Shown: positions 41,332 to 48,979 of the stretch, piece after piece | How positions within the stretch are numbered: the stretch's first letter is position 1 | Layout of the letters: every line of letters starts with the position of its first letter | NCBI RefSeq assembly: GCF_024734405.1 | Contig: NZ_CP059556.1 | Span: 930,001-994,000, forward strand | Length of the DNA stretch: 64,000 nt | DNA from: Saccharopolyspora gregorii | Lineage (GTDB): Bacteria; Actinomycetota; Actinomycetes; Mycobacteriales; Pseudonocardiaceae | Direction of reading: 5' to 3' | Notes under the pieces: generated by a model | What the model was told of the DNA's origin: nothing | The model's database searches: none | What the model saw: the letters and a program-made list of their open reading frames with translations, nothing else | Translations under genes and position numbers: made by a program

Positions 41332-42606
41332 GTGCACAGGCGGATCCTGGTCGCGACGCTGCTGGCGGTGGCGGTGACGGCGGTGGTGCTGGGCCTGCCG
41401 CTGGGCGTGACCGCGCTGAAGCTGGTGGAGGACTTCACCCGCACCGACCTGTCCACCCGCTCGCAGCAGATCGCGACCTCGCTGGACGAGCAGGTCGCCT
41501 CCCGCCACCCGATCGACGTGGAGTCGGTGCTGCTGGCGGTGCCGCGGGACGCGCGGCTGGTGGTGCGCACCAAGGACCACGAGTACGTCTACGGCACCGA
41601 CCCGGGCAGGTCGCCGCTCACCGAGAGCGTGCCGATGGTGCAGAGCGGCACGGTGACGCTGTCCGCGCCCAGCGGCCCGGTGCGCACCCAGCAGTTCCAG
41701 GTCGCGGGCCTGGTGCTGCTGCTGGTGGTGCTCTCCGCGGGCACCGGCATGGTGGTGGCGGGGTTGACCGCGCGGCGGCTGGCCGATCCGCTGCGGCACG
41801 TCGCCGCGCGCGCCGCCCGGCTCGGCGCGGGCGATTTCCGGGCCGATCCGAAGCGGCACGAGGTCCCGGAGCTGGACCGGGTCGCCGACGCGCTGGACGC
41901 CTCGGGCGCCGCCCTGTCCCAGCTGGTGCAGCGCGAGCGGGAACTCGTCGGCGATGTCTCGCACCAGCTGCGCAGCAGGCTCACCGCGCTGCAGCTGCGG
42001 CTGGAGGCGCTGGCCGACGTGCCCGACCAGGAGGTCGCGGAGGAGGCCGCCGCGGCGCTGGAGCAGGCCGAGCGGCTCTCCAGCGTCCTCGACGACCTGC
42101 TCGCCGCCGCGACCGCCGCGCGCGCCAGGGACGCCGAACCGCTCGACGTGTCCGAAGCGCTGTCCGAGGCCGCCGCGGAGTGGCGCGAACCGCTGCGCGC
42201 CCAGGGCCGCGCGCTGCGCCAGCGGGTGCCGGACGGCCTGCTCGCCAGGGCCACGCCCGGCCGGTTGCGGGAGGCCATCGGGGTGCTGCTGGACAACGCG
42301 GTGCGCCACGGCAAGGGGACGGTGACGCTGACCGCGCGCAACGGCGGCGGGACGGTGGTCGTCGAGGTCGGCGACGCCGGGCCCGGGGTGCCGGACCAGC
42401 TGGTGCCCTACGTGTTCGAGCGCGGGTTCTCCGCGGGCGGGTCCACGGGCGTGGGCCTGGCCTTGGCGCGGGCGCTGGTGGAGGCCGACGGCGGGCGCCT
42501 GGAGCTCAGCAAGGCCCGTCCCGCCCTGTTCGAGATCTTCCTGCCGGTGGCGCGGGCCGACGACGTGCTCGGCGTGCCGTGGAAGATCGAGTCCCGGCCG
42601 CGCTGA
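41332..42606 (+). CDS. Sensor histidine kinase partner
   Basis: 424 aa. It has two transmembrane helices (ILVATLLAVAVTAVVLGLPL and VAGLVLLLVVLSAGTGMVVA) around a small extracytoplasmic region (~100 residues), then HAMP (RLADPLRHVAARAARLGAGDF). The H-box is GDVSHQLRSRLTAL, where the residue after His is Gln rather than Glu and the usual Thr-Pro is Ser-Arg. N-box LLDNAVRH and G-boxes DAGPGVP and GVGLALA follow. GTG 41332 starts it. The last 101 bases overlap, in antisense, the end of the GtrA gene. Confidence 0.92.
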   Translation: MHRRILVATLLAVAVTAVVLGLPLGVTALKLVEDFTRTDLSTRSQQIATSLDEQVASRHPIDVESVLLAVPRDARLVVRTKDHEYVYGTDPGRSPLTESVPMVQSGTVTLSAPSGPVRTQQFQVAGLVLLLVVLSAGTGMVVAGLTARRLADPLRHVAARAARLGAGDFRADPKRHEVPELDRVADALDASGAALSQLVQRERELVGDVSHQLRSRLTALQLRLEALADVPDQEVAEEAAAALEQAERLSSVLDDLLAAATAARARDAEPLDVSEALSEAAAEWREPLRAQGRALRQRVPDGLLARATPGRLREAIGVLLDNAVRHGKGTVTLTARNGGGTVVVEVGDAGPGVPDQLVPYVFERGFSAGGSTGVGLALARALVEADGGRLELSKARPALFEIFLPVARADDVLGVPWKIESRPR

Positions 42607-43216
42607 TCCGGTTCCGCCGCCCGGTCCGCGGGCGCGGCGCCGGAGGCCCCGGCGCCGGGAGCTCGGCGCCGGATTCGTCGCCGGAAGGGTCGTCGCCGGA
42701 TGGTTCGTCGTCGGGGAGTTCGTCGTCGGGGGACCCGTCGGCGGGGAACACCCACTTCCGGAACGCCCACCACCGGAACACCATGCCCAGCACCAGGCCC
42801 ACCACCTGCGCGGCGGTGAAGTCGGCGATCTCCTCGACGAGCCTGCTGGTGTACGGGGTCTGCAGGTGCAGGGCGTAGCGGGAGAACCACAGCGGCGCCG
42901 CGTACAGCGCGACCCCGATGCCGCTGAACAGGAAGTACAGCGTGGCCTCGTGGTGGCGTTCCCGGCCGCCGCGGGTGCGGAACGACCACTCCCGGTTCAG
43001 CACGTACGACACGATCGTCGCCACCAGCACCGCGATCACCTTCGCGGTGACCGGTTTCGGCACCAGGATCGTCAGCTTCAGCGCGTAGAAGATCGCCGAG
43101 TCGATGAAGAAGGTGCTGGCGCCGACGATCGCGAACTTCACCAGTTCGCGATGGCGCACCGCGCGGTCCCGCAGCGGGCGCGGGACGCGGGCCAGCACGG
43201 CTTCCACGACGGACAC
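42506..43216 (-). CDS. GtrA-family membrane protein
   Basis: 236 aa. Four transmembrane helices are visible between residues ~25 and 155 (FAIVGASTFFIDSAIFYALK, VIAVLVATIVSYVLNREWSF, LYFLFSGIGVALYAAPLWF, VVGLVLGMVFRWWAFRKWVF), with the YxxNRxWSF motif of GtrA flippase-like proteins that move lipid-linked sugars. After residue ~158 comes an Asp/Pro/Ser repeat tail and then an Arg-rich stretch that runs antisense into the kinase gene; the true C-terminus is as odd as this frame predicts unless there is a sequence error. GTG 43216 follows TAACAT by seven bases. From memory a GtrA gene also sits by purK in M. tuberculosis. Confidence 0.84.
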   Translation of the reverse strand: MSVVEAVLARVPRPLRDRAVRHRELVKFAIVGASTFFIDSAIFYALKLTILVPKPVTAKVIAVLVATIVSYVLNREWSFRTRGGRERHHEATLYFLFSGIGVALYAAPLWFSRYALHLQTPYTSRLVEEIADFTAAQVVGLVLGMVFRWWAFRKWVFPADGSPDDELPDDEPSGDDPSGDESGAELPAPGPPAPRPRTGRRNRISAAGTRSSTARRARRRPAPPAGRSRTGRDGPC

Positions 43217-43223
43217 TCCGACG

Positions 43224-43229
43224 ATGTTA
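43224..43229 (-). promoter_or_regulatory. -10-like TAACAT before the GtrA gene
   Basis: TAACAT on the minus strand, seven bases from GTG 43216. Confidence 0.45.
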
Positions 43230-43300
43230 ACCGCCCCGCCGCGGCCGCCCGGAGCTCGTGCGGCCGCAGCGGTGCCGGGACCTCCCCGGCCGGTCTCCGG

Positions 43301-45703
43301 TCAGCGCGGGAAGCGCCACCAGGGCGGCGGGGCGGTCGGCGGCAGCAGCGGTTCCAGGATCGGCAGCCGCCGCTCGTCCGGGGCCGGTTCCGGTTCCGGG
43401 GACTCGGGCGGCCGGGTGGGCTCCGAGGACGGGGGTTCCGGCGGTGCGGAGGTGCCCGGTCCGGTCGGGACGGGCGTCGGTGCCTGCGTCGGTTCGGAAC
43501 CGGGCGTCGGCTCCGGGGCGGGCGCGGGGCCCTGGCTCGGCGGCGCCCACCCCGGCAGGCCAGGCAGGCCCGGCAGACCAGGCGGGCCCGGCAGCTCCGG
43601 CAGGCCCGGGACCTCCGGCGGACCAGGTCGCTCGGGCAGCCCCGGCACGTCCGGCAGCCAGCACGGCCACTCCGCACCGTCCGCCGGACGCAGCGGCCAC
43701 AGCGGCGGGAGCGGGCAGTCCGGCTCCGGCCGCGGGCGCCACGGGAACCAGAGCCGGGTGGTCACCGCGGCGCTGTCGTTCGCGGTGCCGAGCCGGGCGC
43801 GCACCGGGATGGTGACCTCGCGCTCCTCGCCGCCCGAGGCGCCGCGCGGTTCCACCGGAAGCCCGGCCAGCCACAGGTGGCCCCGGTAGGACTCGCCCGG
43901 ATCCAGCTCCGCCGAGCAGCGCAGCTCGTCGTCCGACGGCAGCAGGTCGCACGCGGGCGGGATCCCCAGCGCGCGCGCACCGGCGGGCAGCACCGCGACC
44001 GCCTCGGCCCGGCCCCGGGTCACGCCGGTGTTGCGCACGTCGAGGTTCAGCCGCAGCGGCGGGCCCTCCGGCACCTCGCCGCCCAGCAGCAGGTCGTGCA
44101 GCGGGTGCGCCGCCGCCGACACCGACACGTCCACCCCGTCCCCGGAGCGCATCAGCACCTGGATCCGGGACAGCGGCAGGTCCAGGTCCGCGCCCGCCAC
44201 GATCCGCGCGCCGATCTCGCCGCCGGTGGCGTCGGCCGCGGCCGTCACGTGCAGGTCGAAGGTCAGCTGCTCACCCGGTTCGAGGCCGCGCTCCGAGGAG
44301 CACTGCAGCCCGCCGTCCCAGCTCTCGCAGCGCACCCCCGGGCCACTGGCCGCCTCGGCGGCGCGCGCGGTGCGGGCGGACGCGGGCGCGGTCCCCGCGG
44401 GACCGGACTGCTGGGAGGTCACCCCCGGGATCTCCGAGCTGACGCCCGGCGGCAGCGACAGGATCGCGGTCACCGGATCGGACGGGCCGGTGCCGTCGTT
44501 GCGCACCGTGATCGGCAGGTCCGCGGGGTCGCCGCCCGGCACCAGCGTCAACGGCTCCGTCGGGCCGTGCGCGTCCAGCTTCGGCGTCGGCGCGGCGGGC
44601 GCCGGAGCCGGTGCGGGAGCCGGCTGCGGAGAGGGCTGCTGGGGGGCCTGCGGGCTCGGTGCGGGCGGGCGCGGTGCGGGCGGCGGTGCGACGGCGGGCT
44701 CGGGCGCGGGCGGGGGCGCCGAGGCGGACGGCAGCGGCGCCGTGCCCGAGGTCAGCGCCAGCGCCAGCGCCAGGCACAGCGCGGCGGAGGCCGCGACGCC
44801 CGACACCGCCTGGCGCGGCACCGAGCTCGCCGCGCCCGCCGCCGAACCCCCCGCACCGGCCGATGCGGCCGCGGCGGTCGCCGAAGCACCACCGCCGGAG
44901 AGCAGGTACGCCGTGGCACCGGTGCCGATCACCAGCGGCGCGATCACCGCGCGCAGGCCGCCGTTGACGTCGGCGAGCTCCGCCGCCAGCCCGCGGCACC
45001 GGCCGCAGCCGTCGAGGTGGTTGTCGACCTGCGCGGTCTCCCGCTTCGACAACCCGCCGCGCGTCCACGCGCCCAGCCGGTCCGCCGCCGCCCGGCAGGA
45101 CGCGATCCCCGGTTCGTCGTCGGACAGCGAGCTCAGGTGCACCTGCAGGTACGCCTGGCGCAGGCCCTCCCGCGCGCGGTAGGCCAGCGCCGACACCCCG
45201 TTCGGGGTGAGGCCCAGCAGCGGGCCGACCTGGGCGGGCGTCTCGCCCTCCACCTCGATGTGCCACAGCACCGTCTTCCAGCGCTCCGGCAGCCGCGCGA
45301 ACGCCCGCGCCGCCAGCGACCGCTCCAGCCCGGCGACCGCGGTGTCGGTGAACGGCACGCTCGCCTCGGCGCCGGAGACCTCGGTGACGTCCTCGGCCAG
45401 CTGCAGCTTCCGGTCCCGGCGCGTCCGGTCGTAGGCGACGTGGCGCAGCGCCGTCAGCAGGTAGGCGCGGAACGCCGTCGTCGGGCCGCGGCCGCCGCGC
45501 AACGTGGCCAGCACCTTCGCGAACGCCTCGGACACCAGGTCGTCGGCCTCGGCCTGCGATCTGGAGACCTGCCGGGCCATGTTCTGCGCGGCGGCGACGT
45601 GGCGTTCGTAGAGCGTCCCGTAGGCCTCCGTCGAACCGTGCCGGACGGCCTCGATCAGCTCGCCGTCGCTGGGGCCCTGCGCTTCGGCCGGGGCTGTGGC
45701 CAC
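43301..45703 (-). CDS. ECF sigma factor fused to zinc-finger/membrane/extracellular region
   Basis: 800 aa single polypeptide. Residues ~14-85 are a sigma-2 domain (EADDLVSEAFAKVLATLRGG), ~125-185 sigma-4 (LPERWKTVLWHIEVEGETPA, TPNGVSALAYRAREGL). Then comes an anti-sigma-like zinc-binding set, Cys203 and HLDGCGRC (His229, Cys233, Cys236). Two hydrophobic segments (~252-270, ~300-320), a Pro-Ala linker (~325-375), a region of beta-rich DUF11/CARDB-like domains (~380-645) and a Gly-Leu-Pro repeat tail follow. This resembles ECF groups that carry their own anti-sigma and surface domain (ECF52-like, from memory). It probably senses the wall from outside and releases or regulates sigma inside. GTG 45703 has AAAGGAAGG upstream. 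It diverges from the GGDEF-like gene. Confidence 0.86.
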   Translation of the reverse strand: MATAPAEAQGPSDGELIEAVRHGSTEAYGTLYERHVAAAQNMARQVSRSQAEADDLVSEAFAKVLATLRGGRGPTTAFRAYLLTALRHVAYDRTRRDRKLQLAEDVTEVSGAEASVPFTDTAVAGLERSLAARAFARLPERWKTVLWHIEVEGETPAQVGPLLGLTPNGVSALAYRAREGLRQAYLQVHLSSLSDDEPGIASCRAAADRLGAWTRGGLSKRETAQVDNHLDGCGRCRGLAAELADVNGGLRAVIAPLVIGTGATAYLLSGGGASATAAAASAGAGGSAAGAASSVPRQAVSGVAASAALCLALALALTSGTAPLPSASAPPPAPEPAVAPPPAPRPPAPSPQAPQQPSPQPAPAPAPAPAAPTPKLDAHGPTEPLTLVPGGDPADLPITVRNDGTGPSDPVTAILSLPPGVSSEIPGVTSQQSGPAGTAPASARTARAAEAASGPGVRCESWDGGLQCSSERGLEPGEQLTFDLHVTAAADATGGEIGARIVAGADLDLPLSRIQVLMRSGDGVDVSVSAAAHPLHDLLLGGEVPEGPPLRLNLDVRNTGVTRGRAEAVAVLPAGARALGIPPACDLLPSDDELRCSAELDPGESYRGHLWLAGLPVEPRGASGGEEREVTIPVRARLGTANDSAAVTTRLWFPWRPRPEPDCPLPPLWPLRPADGAEWPCWLPDVPGLPERPGPPEVPGLPELPGPPGLPGLPGLPGWAPPSQGPAPAPEPTPGSEPTQAPTPVPTGPGTSAPPEPPSSEPTRPPESPEPEPAPDERRLPILEPLLPPTAPPPWWRFPR

Positions 45704-45981
45704 GCCGCACCTTCCTTTGTGTGGTCCGCTGTCCGGGGTGTGCCGCTGGTCGGGCGGGTCCGCGCTCGGGGTTCCGGTGCGACCGGCCGACCGGGTGCGT
45801 CCGGATGCGCCGATCGGAGCAGATCCGCTTCATGGAACCATCCGCGCGATCGCCCGTCGATCCGCCAACGTGATGCGAATTCGCGTCGTGCCCATTGTGA
45901 TCGACGACTCCCCGCGCCCTGCACGCAGTCTTCCGTCATGGTCGAACGCGCAGGTCGTCTCCACGGTGAAAGGGGGTCGGG

Positions 45982-46779
45982 ATGAGTAACTGGATCAAGG
46001 GGTGCAACGGGATCGACCGGTCGTTGCGGATGCGCTGGCGCACGGCGAGCCTCGCGGCGGGATGGCCGTTCCCGAGCGATTGGGGGGTGCGCGCCGTCGA
46101 CGCGGTGTGCCGGGCGGTCGCGAGCGGGGCGGACCTCACCGAACCGCTGGGCAGGCTCGGTGCGGCGCGCGCGGAGGCCGGTGTCGGGCTGGCCGAGGCG
46201 CTGCTGGACGTGGCCGCGCTGCACGCCGCGAGCACCGGCACCGGCGACGGGCTGGTCTCGCCGGACCAGGACTCGGTGCCCGCGTGGATGCTGCGGCCGC
46301 TGGTGCTCGGCTGGGCCGAGGTGCAGGCCGAGTACACCGTGGGTCGCGAGGTGCAGGACCCGCTGACCGGCCTCACCACCGCGTCCTACCTGCGGGCCCG
46401 GCTGCACGAGGTGTACCGGGGATCGCGGTCGGCGGGACGCGCCGCCGACGAGGACCACGCGCTGATCACCGTGTCGCTGGACATCCCGCCGGACACCGGC
46501 GGCTACCCGATGATGATGGCGATGGTGCTGGCCGCGGACGTGCTGCGGGACGTGTTCGACGCGGGCGAGACGGTGTCGCTGCTGCGGCCGGACACCGCCG
46601 CGGTGCTCGCCGCCCGCCGGCCCTGCCTGGAGGAGCGGTGCGAGCGGGTGCGGATGCTGGTGCGGCGCAGCATCGCCGGTGATCCGGCGCTGCACCCGGT
46701 GGGGCCGGTGCGGGTCCGGCGGGAACAGCTGCCGGGCGACCCCGCCGCGGCCTGCGCCATGCTCGGCGCGGTGGACTGA
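45982..46779 (+). CDS. Degenerate GGDEF-like protein
   Basis: 265 aa cytosolic protein. A helical N-terminal half is followed by VQDPLTGLTTASYLRARLHEVY, which has the DPLTGL signature that opens GGDEF domains, then ALITVSLDIPPDTGGYPMMM and a final strand TVSLLRPDTAAVLA. The GGDEF active-site loop itself is missing, so diguanylate cyclase activity is unlikely; it may bind a nucleotide or act as a signalling scaffold. ATG 45982 has GGGGTCGGG just upstream. It diverges from the membrane-tethered sigma factor, sharing a 278-base control region, which hints at a linked function. Confidence 0.65.
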   Translation: MSNWIKGCNGIDRSLRMRWRTASLAAGWPFPSDWGVRAVDAVCRAVASGADLTEPLGRLGAARAEAGVGLAEALLDVAALHAASTGTGDGLVSPDQDSVPAWMLRPLVLGWAEVQAEYTVGREVQDPLTGLTTASYLRARLHEVYRGSRSAGRAADEDHALITVSLDIPPDTGGYPMMMAMVLAADVLRDVFDAGETVSLLRPDTAAVLAARRPCLEERCERVRMLVRRSIAGDPALHPVGPVRVRREQLPGDPAAACAMLGAVD

Positions 46780-46815
46780 CCGTTCCCGGTGGTCCGGGTG
46801 CCGGAGGGCGGGCAG

Positions 46816-46821
46816 TAGGCT
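46816..46821 (+). promoter_or_regulatory. -10-like TAGGCT before purK
   Basis: TAGGCT nine bases before GTG 46831, without a ribosome site. Confidence 0.4.
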
Positions 46822-46830
46822 CTCCTGCTC

Positions 46831-48015
46831 GTGGACCACCGCACTCGCACTCCCGTCGTAGGCATGATCGGTGGTGGGCAGCTCGCACGGATGACCCACC
46901 AGGCCGCGATCCCGCTGGGCCAGTCCCTCAAGGTGCTGGCCGTCTCGCCGCAGGACCCGGCGGCGCTGGTCGCGCCGGACGTGCAGCTCGGCGAGCACAC
47001 CGACCTCGACGCGCTGCGCACCTTCGCGGAAGGCTGCGACGCGGTCACCTTCGACCACGAGCACGTGCCCGGCGAGCACCTGCGCGAACTCGTCGCCGCC
47101 GGGGTCGCCGTGCACCCCGGGCCGGACGCGCTGCTGCACGCCCAGGACAAGCTGGTGATGCGCCGCAAGCTCGCCGGGCTCGGCTTGCCGGTACCGCCGT
47201 ACGCCGAGGTCACCGAGGTCGCGCAGGCGCTGGAGTTCGGCGCCGAGCACGGCTGGCCGTGCGTGCTCAAGACCGCCCGCGGCGGCTACGACGGCCGGGG
47301 CGTGTGGACGCTGAACACCCCGGAGAGCGCCGAGCGCGTCGTCGGCGAACTCCTCGACGGCGGGGCGCCGCTGCTCGTCGAGCAGCGGGTGCCGCTGCGC
47401 CGCGAGCTCGCCGCGCTCGTCGCGCGCTCCCCGTTCGGGCAAGGCGCCGCCTGGCCGCTGGTGGAGACCGTGCAGCAGGACGGCATCTGCGTGCAGGTGC
47501 TCGCCCCCGCCCCGGACGCCTCGGAGGAACTGCGGAACGAGGCGCAGAACCTGGCGCTGCACATCGCCGAGGCCCTCGGCGTCGTCGGCGTGCTCGCGGT
47601 GGAGCTGTTCGAGACCGACGACGGGCTCGTGATCAACGAGCTGGCGATGCGGCCGCACAACTCCGGGCACTTCAGCATCGAAGGCGCCCGCACCTCGCAG
47701 TTCGAGCAGCACCTGCGCGCCGTGCTGGACTACCCGCTGGGCAGCACCGAGCTCACCGCGCCCGCCGTGGTGATGGCGAACGTGCTCGGCGCGCCCACCG
47801 AACCGGCGATGGGCGTGGACGAGCGGACGCACCACCTGTTCGCCCGGTTCCCGCACGCCAAGGTGCACCTCTACGGCAAGGCCGAGCGGCCCGGGCGCAA
47901 GGTCGGCCACGTCACCGTCCTCGGCGACGACATGGCCGCCACCCGCCGCGAGGCGGAACTGGCCGCGCACTTCCTCTCCACCGGGGAATGGGCCGACGGC
48001 CACCCGATCCACTGA
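46831..48015 (+). CDS. purK: N5-carboxyaminoimidazole ribonucleotide synthase
   Basis: 394 aa ATP-grasp enzyme that carboxylates AIR to N5-CAIR in purine synthesis. Motifs: VVGMIGGGQLARM at the N-terminus, CDAVTFDHEHVP, VLKTARGGYDGRGVW (ATP-grasp lid), LVEQRVPLRRELAALVARS, VVGVLAVELFETDDGLVINE and AMRPHNSGHFSIEGARTSQFEQ (metal-binding Glu/Asn region). GTG 46831 is probably leaderless. purE follows 133 bases later in the same direction, forming the usual pair. Confidence 0.96.
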   Translation: MDHRTRTPVVGMIGGGQLARMTHQAAIPLGQSLKVLAVSPQDPAALVAPDVQLGEHTDLDALRTFAEGCDAVTFDHEHVPGEHLRELVAAGVAVHPGPDALLHAQDKLVMRRKLAGLGLPVPPYAEVTEVAQALEFGAEHGWPCVLKTARGGYDGRGVWTLNTPESAERVVGELLDGGAPLLVEQRVPLRRELAALVARSPFGQGAAWPLVETVQQDGICVQVLAPAPDASEELRNEAQNLALHIAEALGVVGVLAVELFETDDGLVINELAMRPHNSGHFSIEGARTSQFEQHLRAVLDYPLGSTELTAPAVVMANVLGAPTEPAMGVDERTHHLFARFPHAKVHLYGKAERPGRKVGHVTVLGDDMAATRREAELAAHFLSTGEWADGHPIH

Positions 48016-48148
48016 CACCCGCCTCGGCGAGCACCGGGGGTGCGGGGCGGCTGCCCCGCGGACGTGATGGGCTGGACGGCGGGCGGTCGCTCGCCGCGAC
48101 GACGAGCAGGAGCACCGGGCGCGGGCGCCCGGCGGGGAGGAACCGGAG

Positions 48149-48661
48149 ATGGCGCAGGAACGGCCGCTGGTCGGCGTGGTCATGGGCAGCGACTCGGACT
48201 GGCCGGTGATGGAGGCCGCGGGGCAGGCCCTCGCCGAGTTCGACGTGCCGTTCGAGGCCGGCGTGTACTCGGCGCACCGCACCCCGCAGCGGATGCTGGA
48301 CTACGCCCGCGACGCCGCCGACCGCGGCCTGCGCGTGATCATCGCCGGCGCCGGGGGAGCGGCGCACCTGCCGGGCATGGTGGCGTCCGCGACCGTGCTG
48401 CCGGTGATCGGCGTGCCGGTGCCGCTCAAGCACCTGGACGGCATGGACTCGCTGCTGTCGATCGTGCAGATGCCCGCCGGGGTGCCGGTGGCGACCGTCT
48501 CGGTCGGCGGGGCGCGCAACGCGGGACTGCTGGCGGTGCGCACCCTCGCCGCGGACTCCGGTGAGCTGGGCACCCGGTTGCGCGCGGCGATGGCGCGCTT
48601 CCAGGAAGGCCTGGAGAGCATGGTCCACGACAAGCACGAGGCGCTGCAGGCGCGCCTCTGA
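48149..48661 (+). CDS. purE: N5-CAIR mutase
   Basis: 170 aa octameric enzyme moving the carboxyl group of N5-CAIR to make CAIR. The class I signature is complete: [25 protein letters not shown] with the catalytic His, [17 protein letters not shown] and [23 protein letters not shown] 48149 follows GGAGGAACCGGAG. Downstream, converging, lies the lasso-like operon; the 54 bases between stops show no strong hairpin. Confidence 0.96.
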   Translation: MAQERPLVGVVMGSDSDWPVMEAAGQALAEFDVPFEAGVYSAHRTPQRMLDYARDAADRGLRVIIAGAGGAAHLPGMVASATVLPVIGVPVPLKHLDGMDSLLSIVQMPAGVPVATVSVGGARNAGLLAVRTLAADSGELGTRLRAAMARFQEGLESMVHDKHEALQARL

Positions 48662-48715
48662 CGGACCCGTGCGGCGGGACGTCGCCGCCCGCCGCCGCGG
48701 TGCCGCCCGGCGGAC

Positions 48716-48979
48716 TCACCTGGTGGATTCCAGCAGGGCCGCGCCGCGGAGGCGTTCGACGATGGTGGCGACATCGTGGCGGGCCACCTCCGCCGGGATG
48801 CGGTGGCGGTCGGCGAGCTCGCCCGCGATGCGGTCCGCGTCCTGCCCGATCAGCAGGCCGCGCAGCACCTGGGTGCCGGTGCGGTTGAGCAGCCAGCGCC
48901 GCCCGGTGCGCTCGTCGCGCAGCACCGTCCCGTCGCCGAGGTCGGTGGGGTCGACGTCAGGACGCAGTCGCAGGTGCAT
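48716..48979 (-). CDS. PqqD-like RiPP recognition protein (lasso B1-type)
   Basis: 87 aa PqqD-family protein, the fold that binds RiPP leader peptides and hands them to modifying enzymes. The winged-helix pattern is seen in LRLRPDVDPTDLGDGTVLRD, RTGRRWLLNRTGTQVL and the last helix DVATIVERLRGAALLEST. Its start overlaps the end of the cyclase gene by 23 bases. In lasso peptide loci the next gene is normally the B2 transglutaminase-fold leader peptidase; here the operon ends and purE converges from the other side, so B2 is missing. It is the last gene of a three-gene operon with precursor and cyclase. Confidence 0.85.
   Translation of the reverse strand: MHLRLRPDVDPTDLGDGTVLRDERTGRRWLLNRTGTQVLRGLLIGQDADRIAGELADRHRIPAEVARHDVATIVERLRGAALLESTR

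Noticed and set aside
45655-48282. 875-codon minus-strand frame opposite the GGDEF-like gene, purK and purE
   Set aside because: No recognisable domain, spans three real genes, typical antisense frame.
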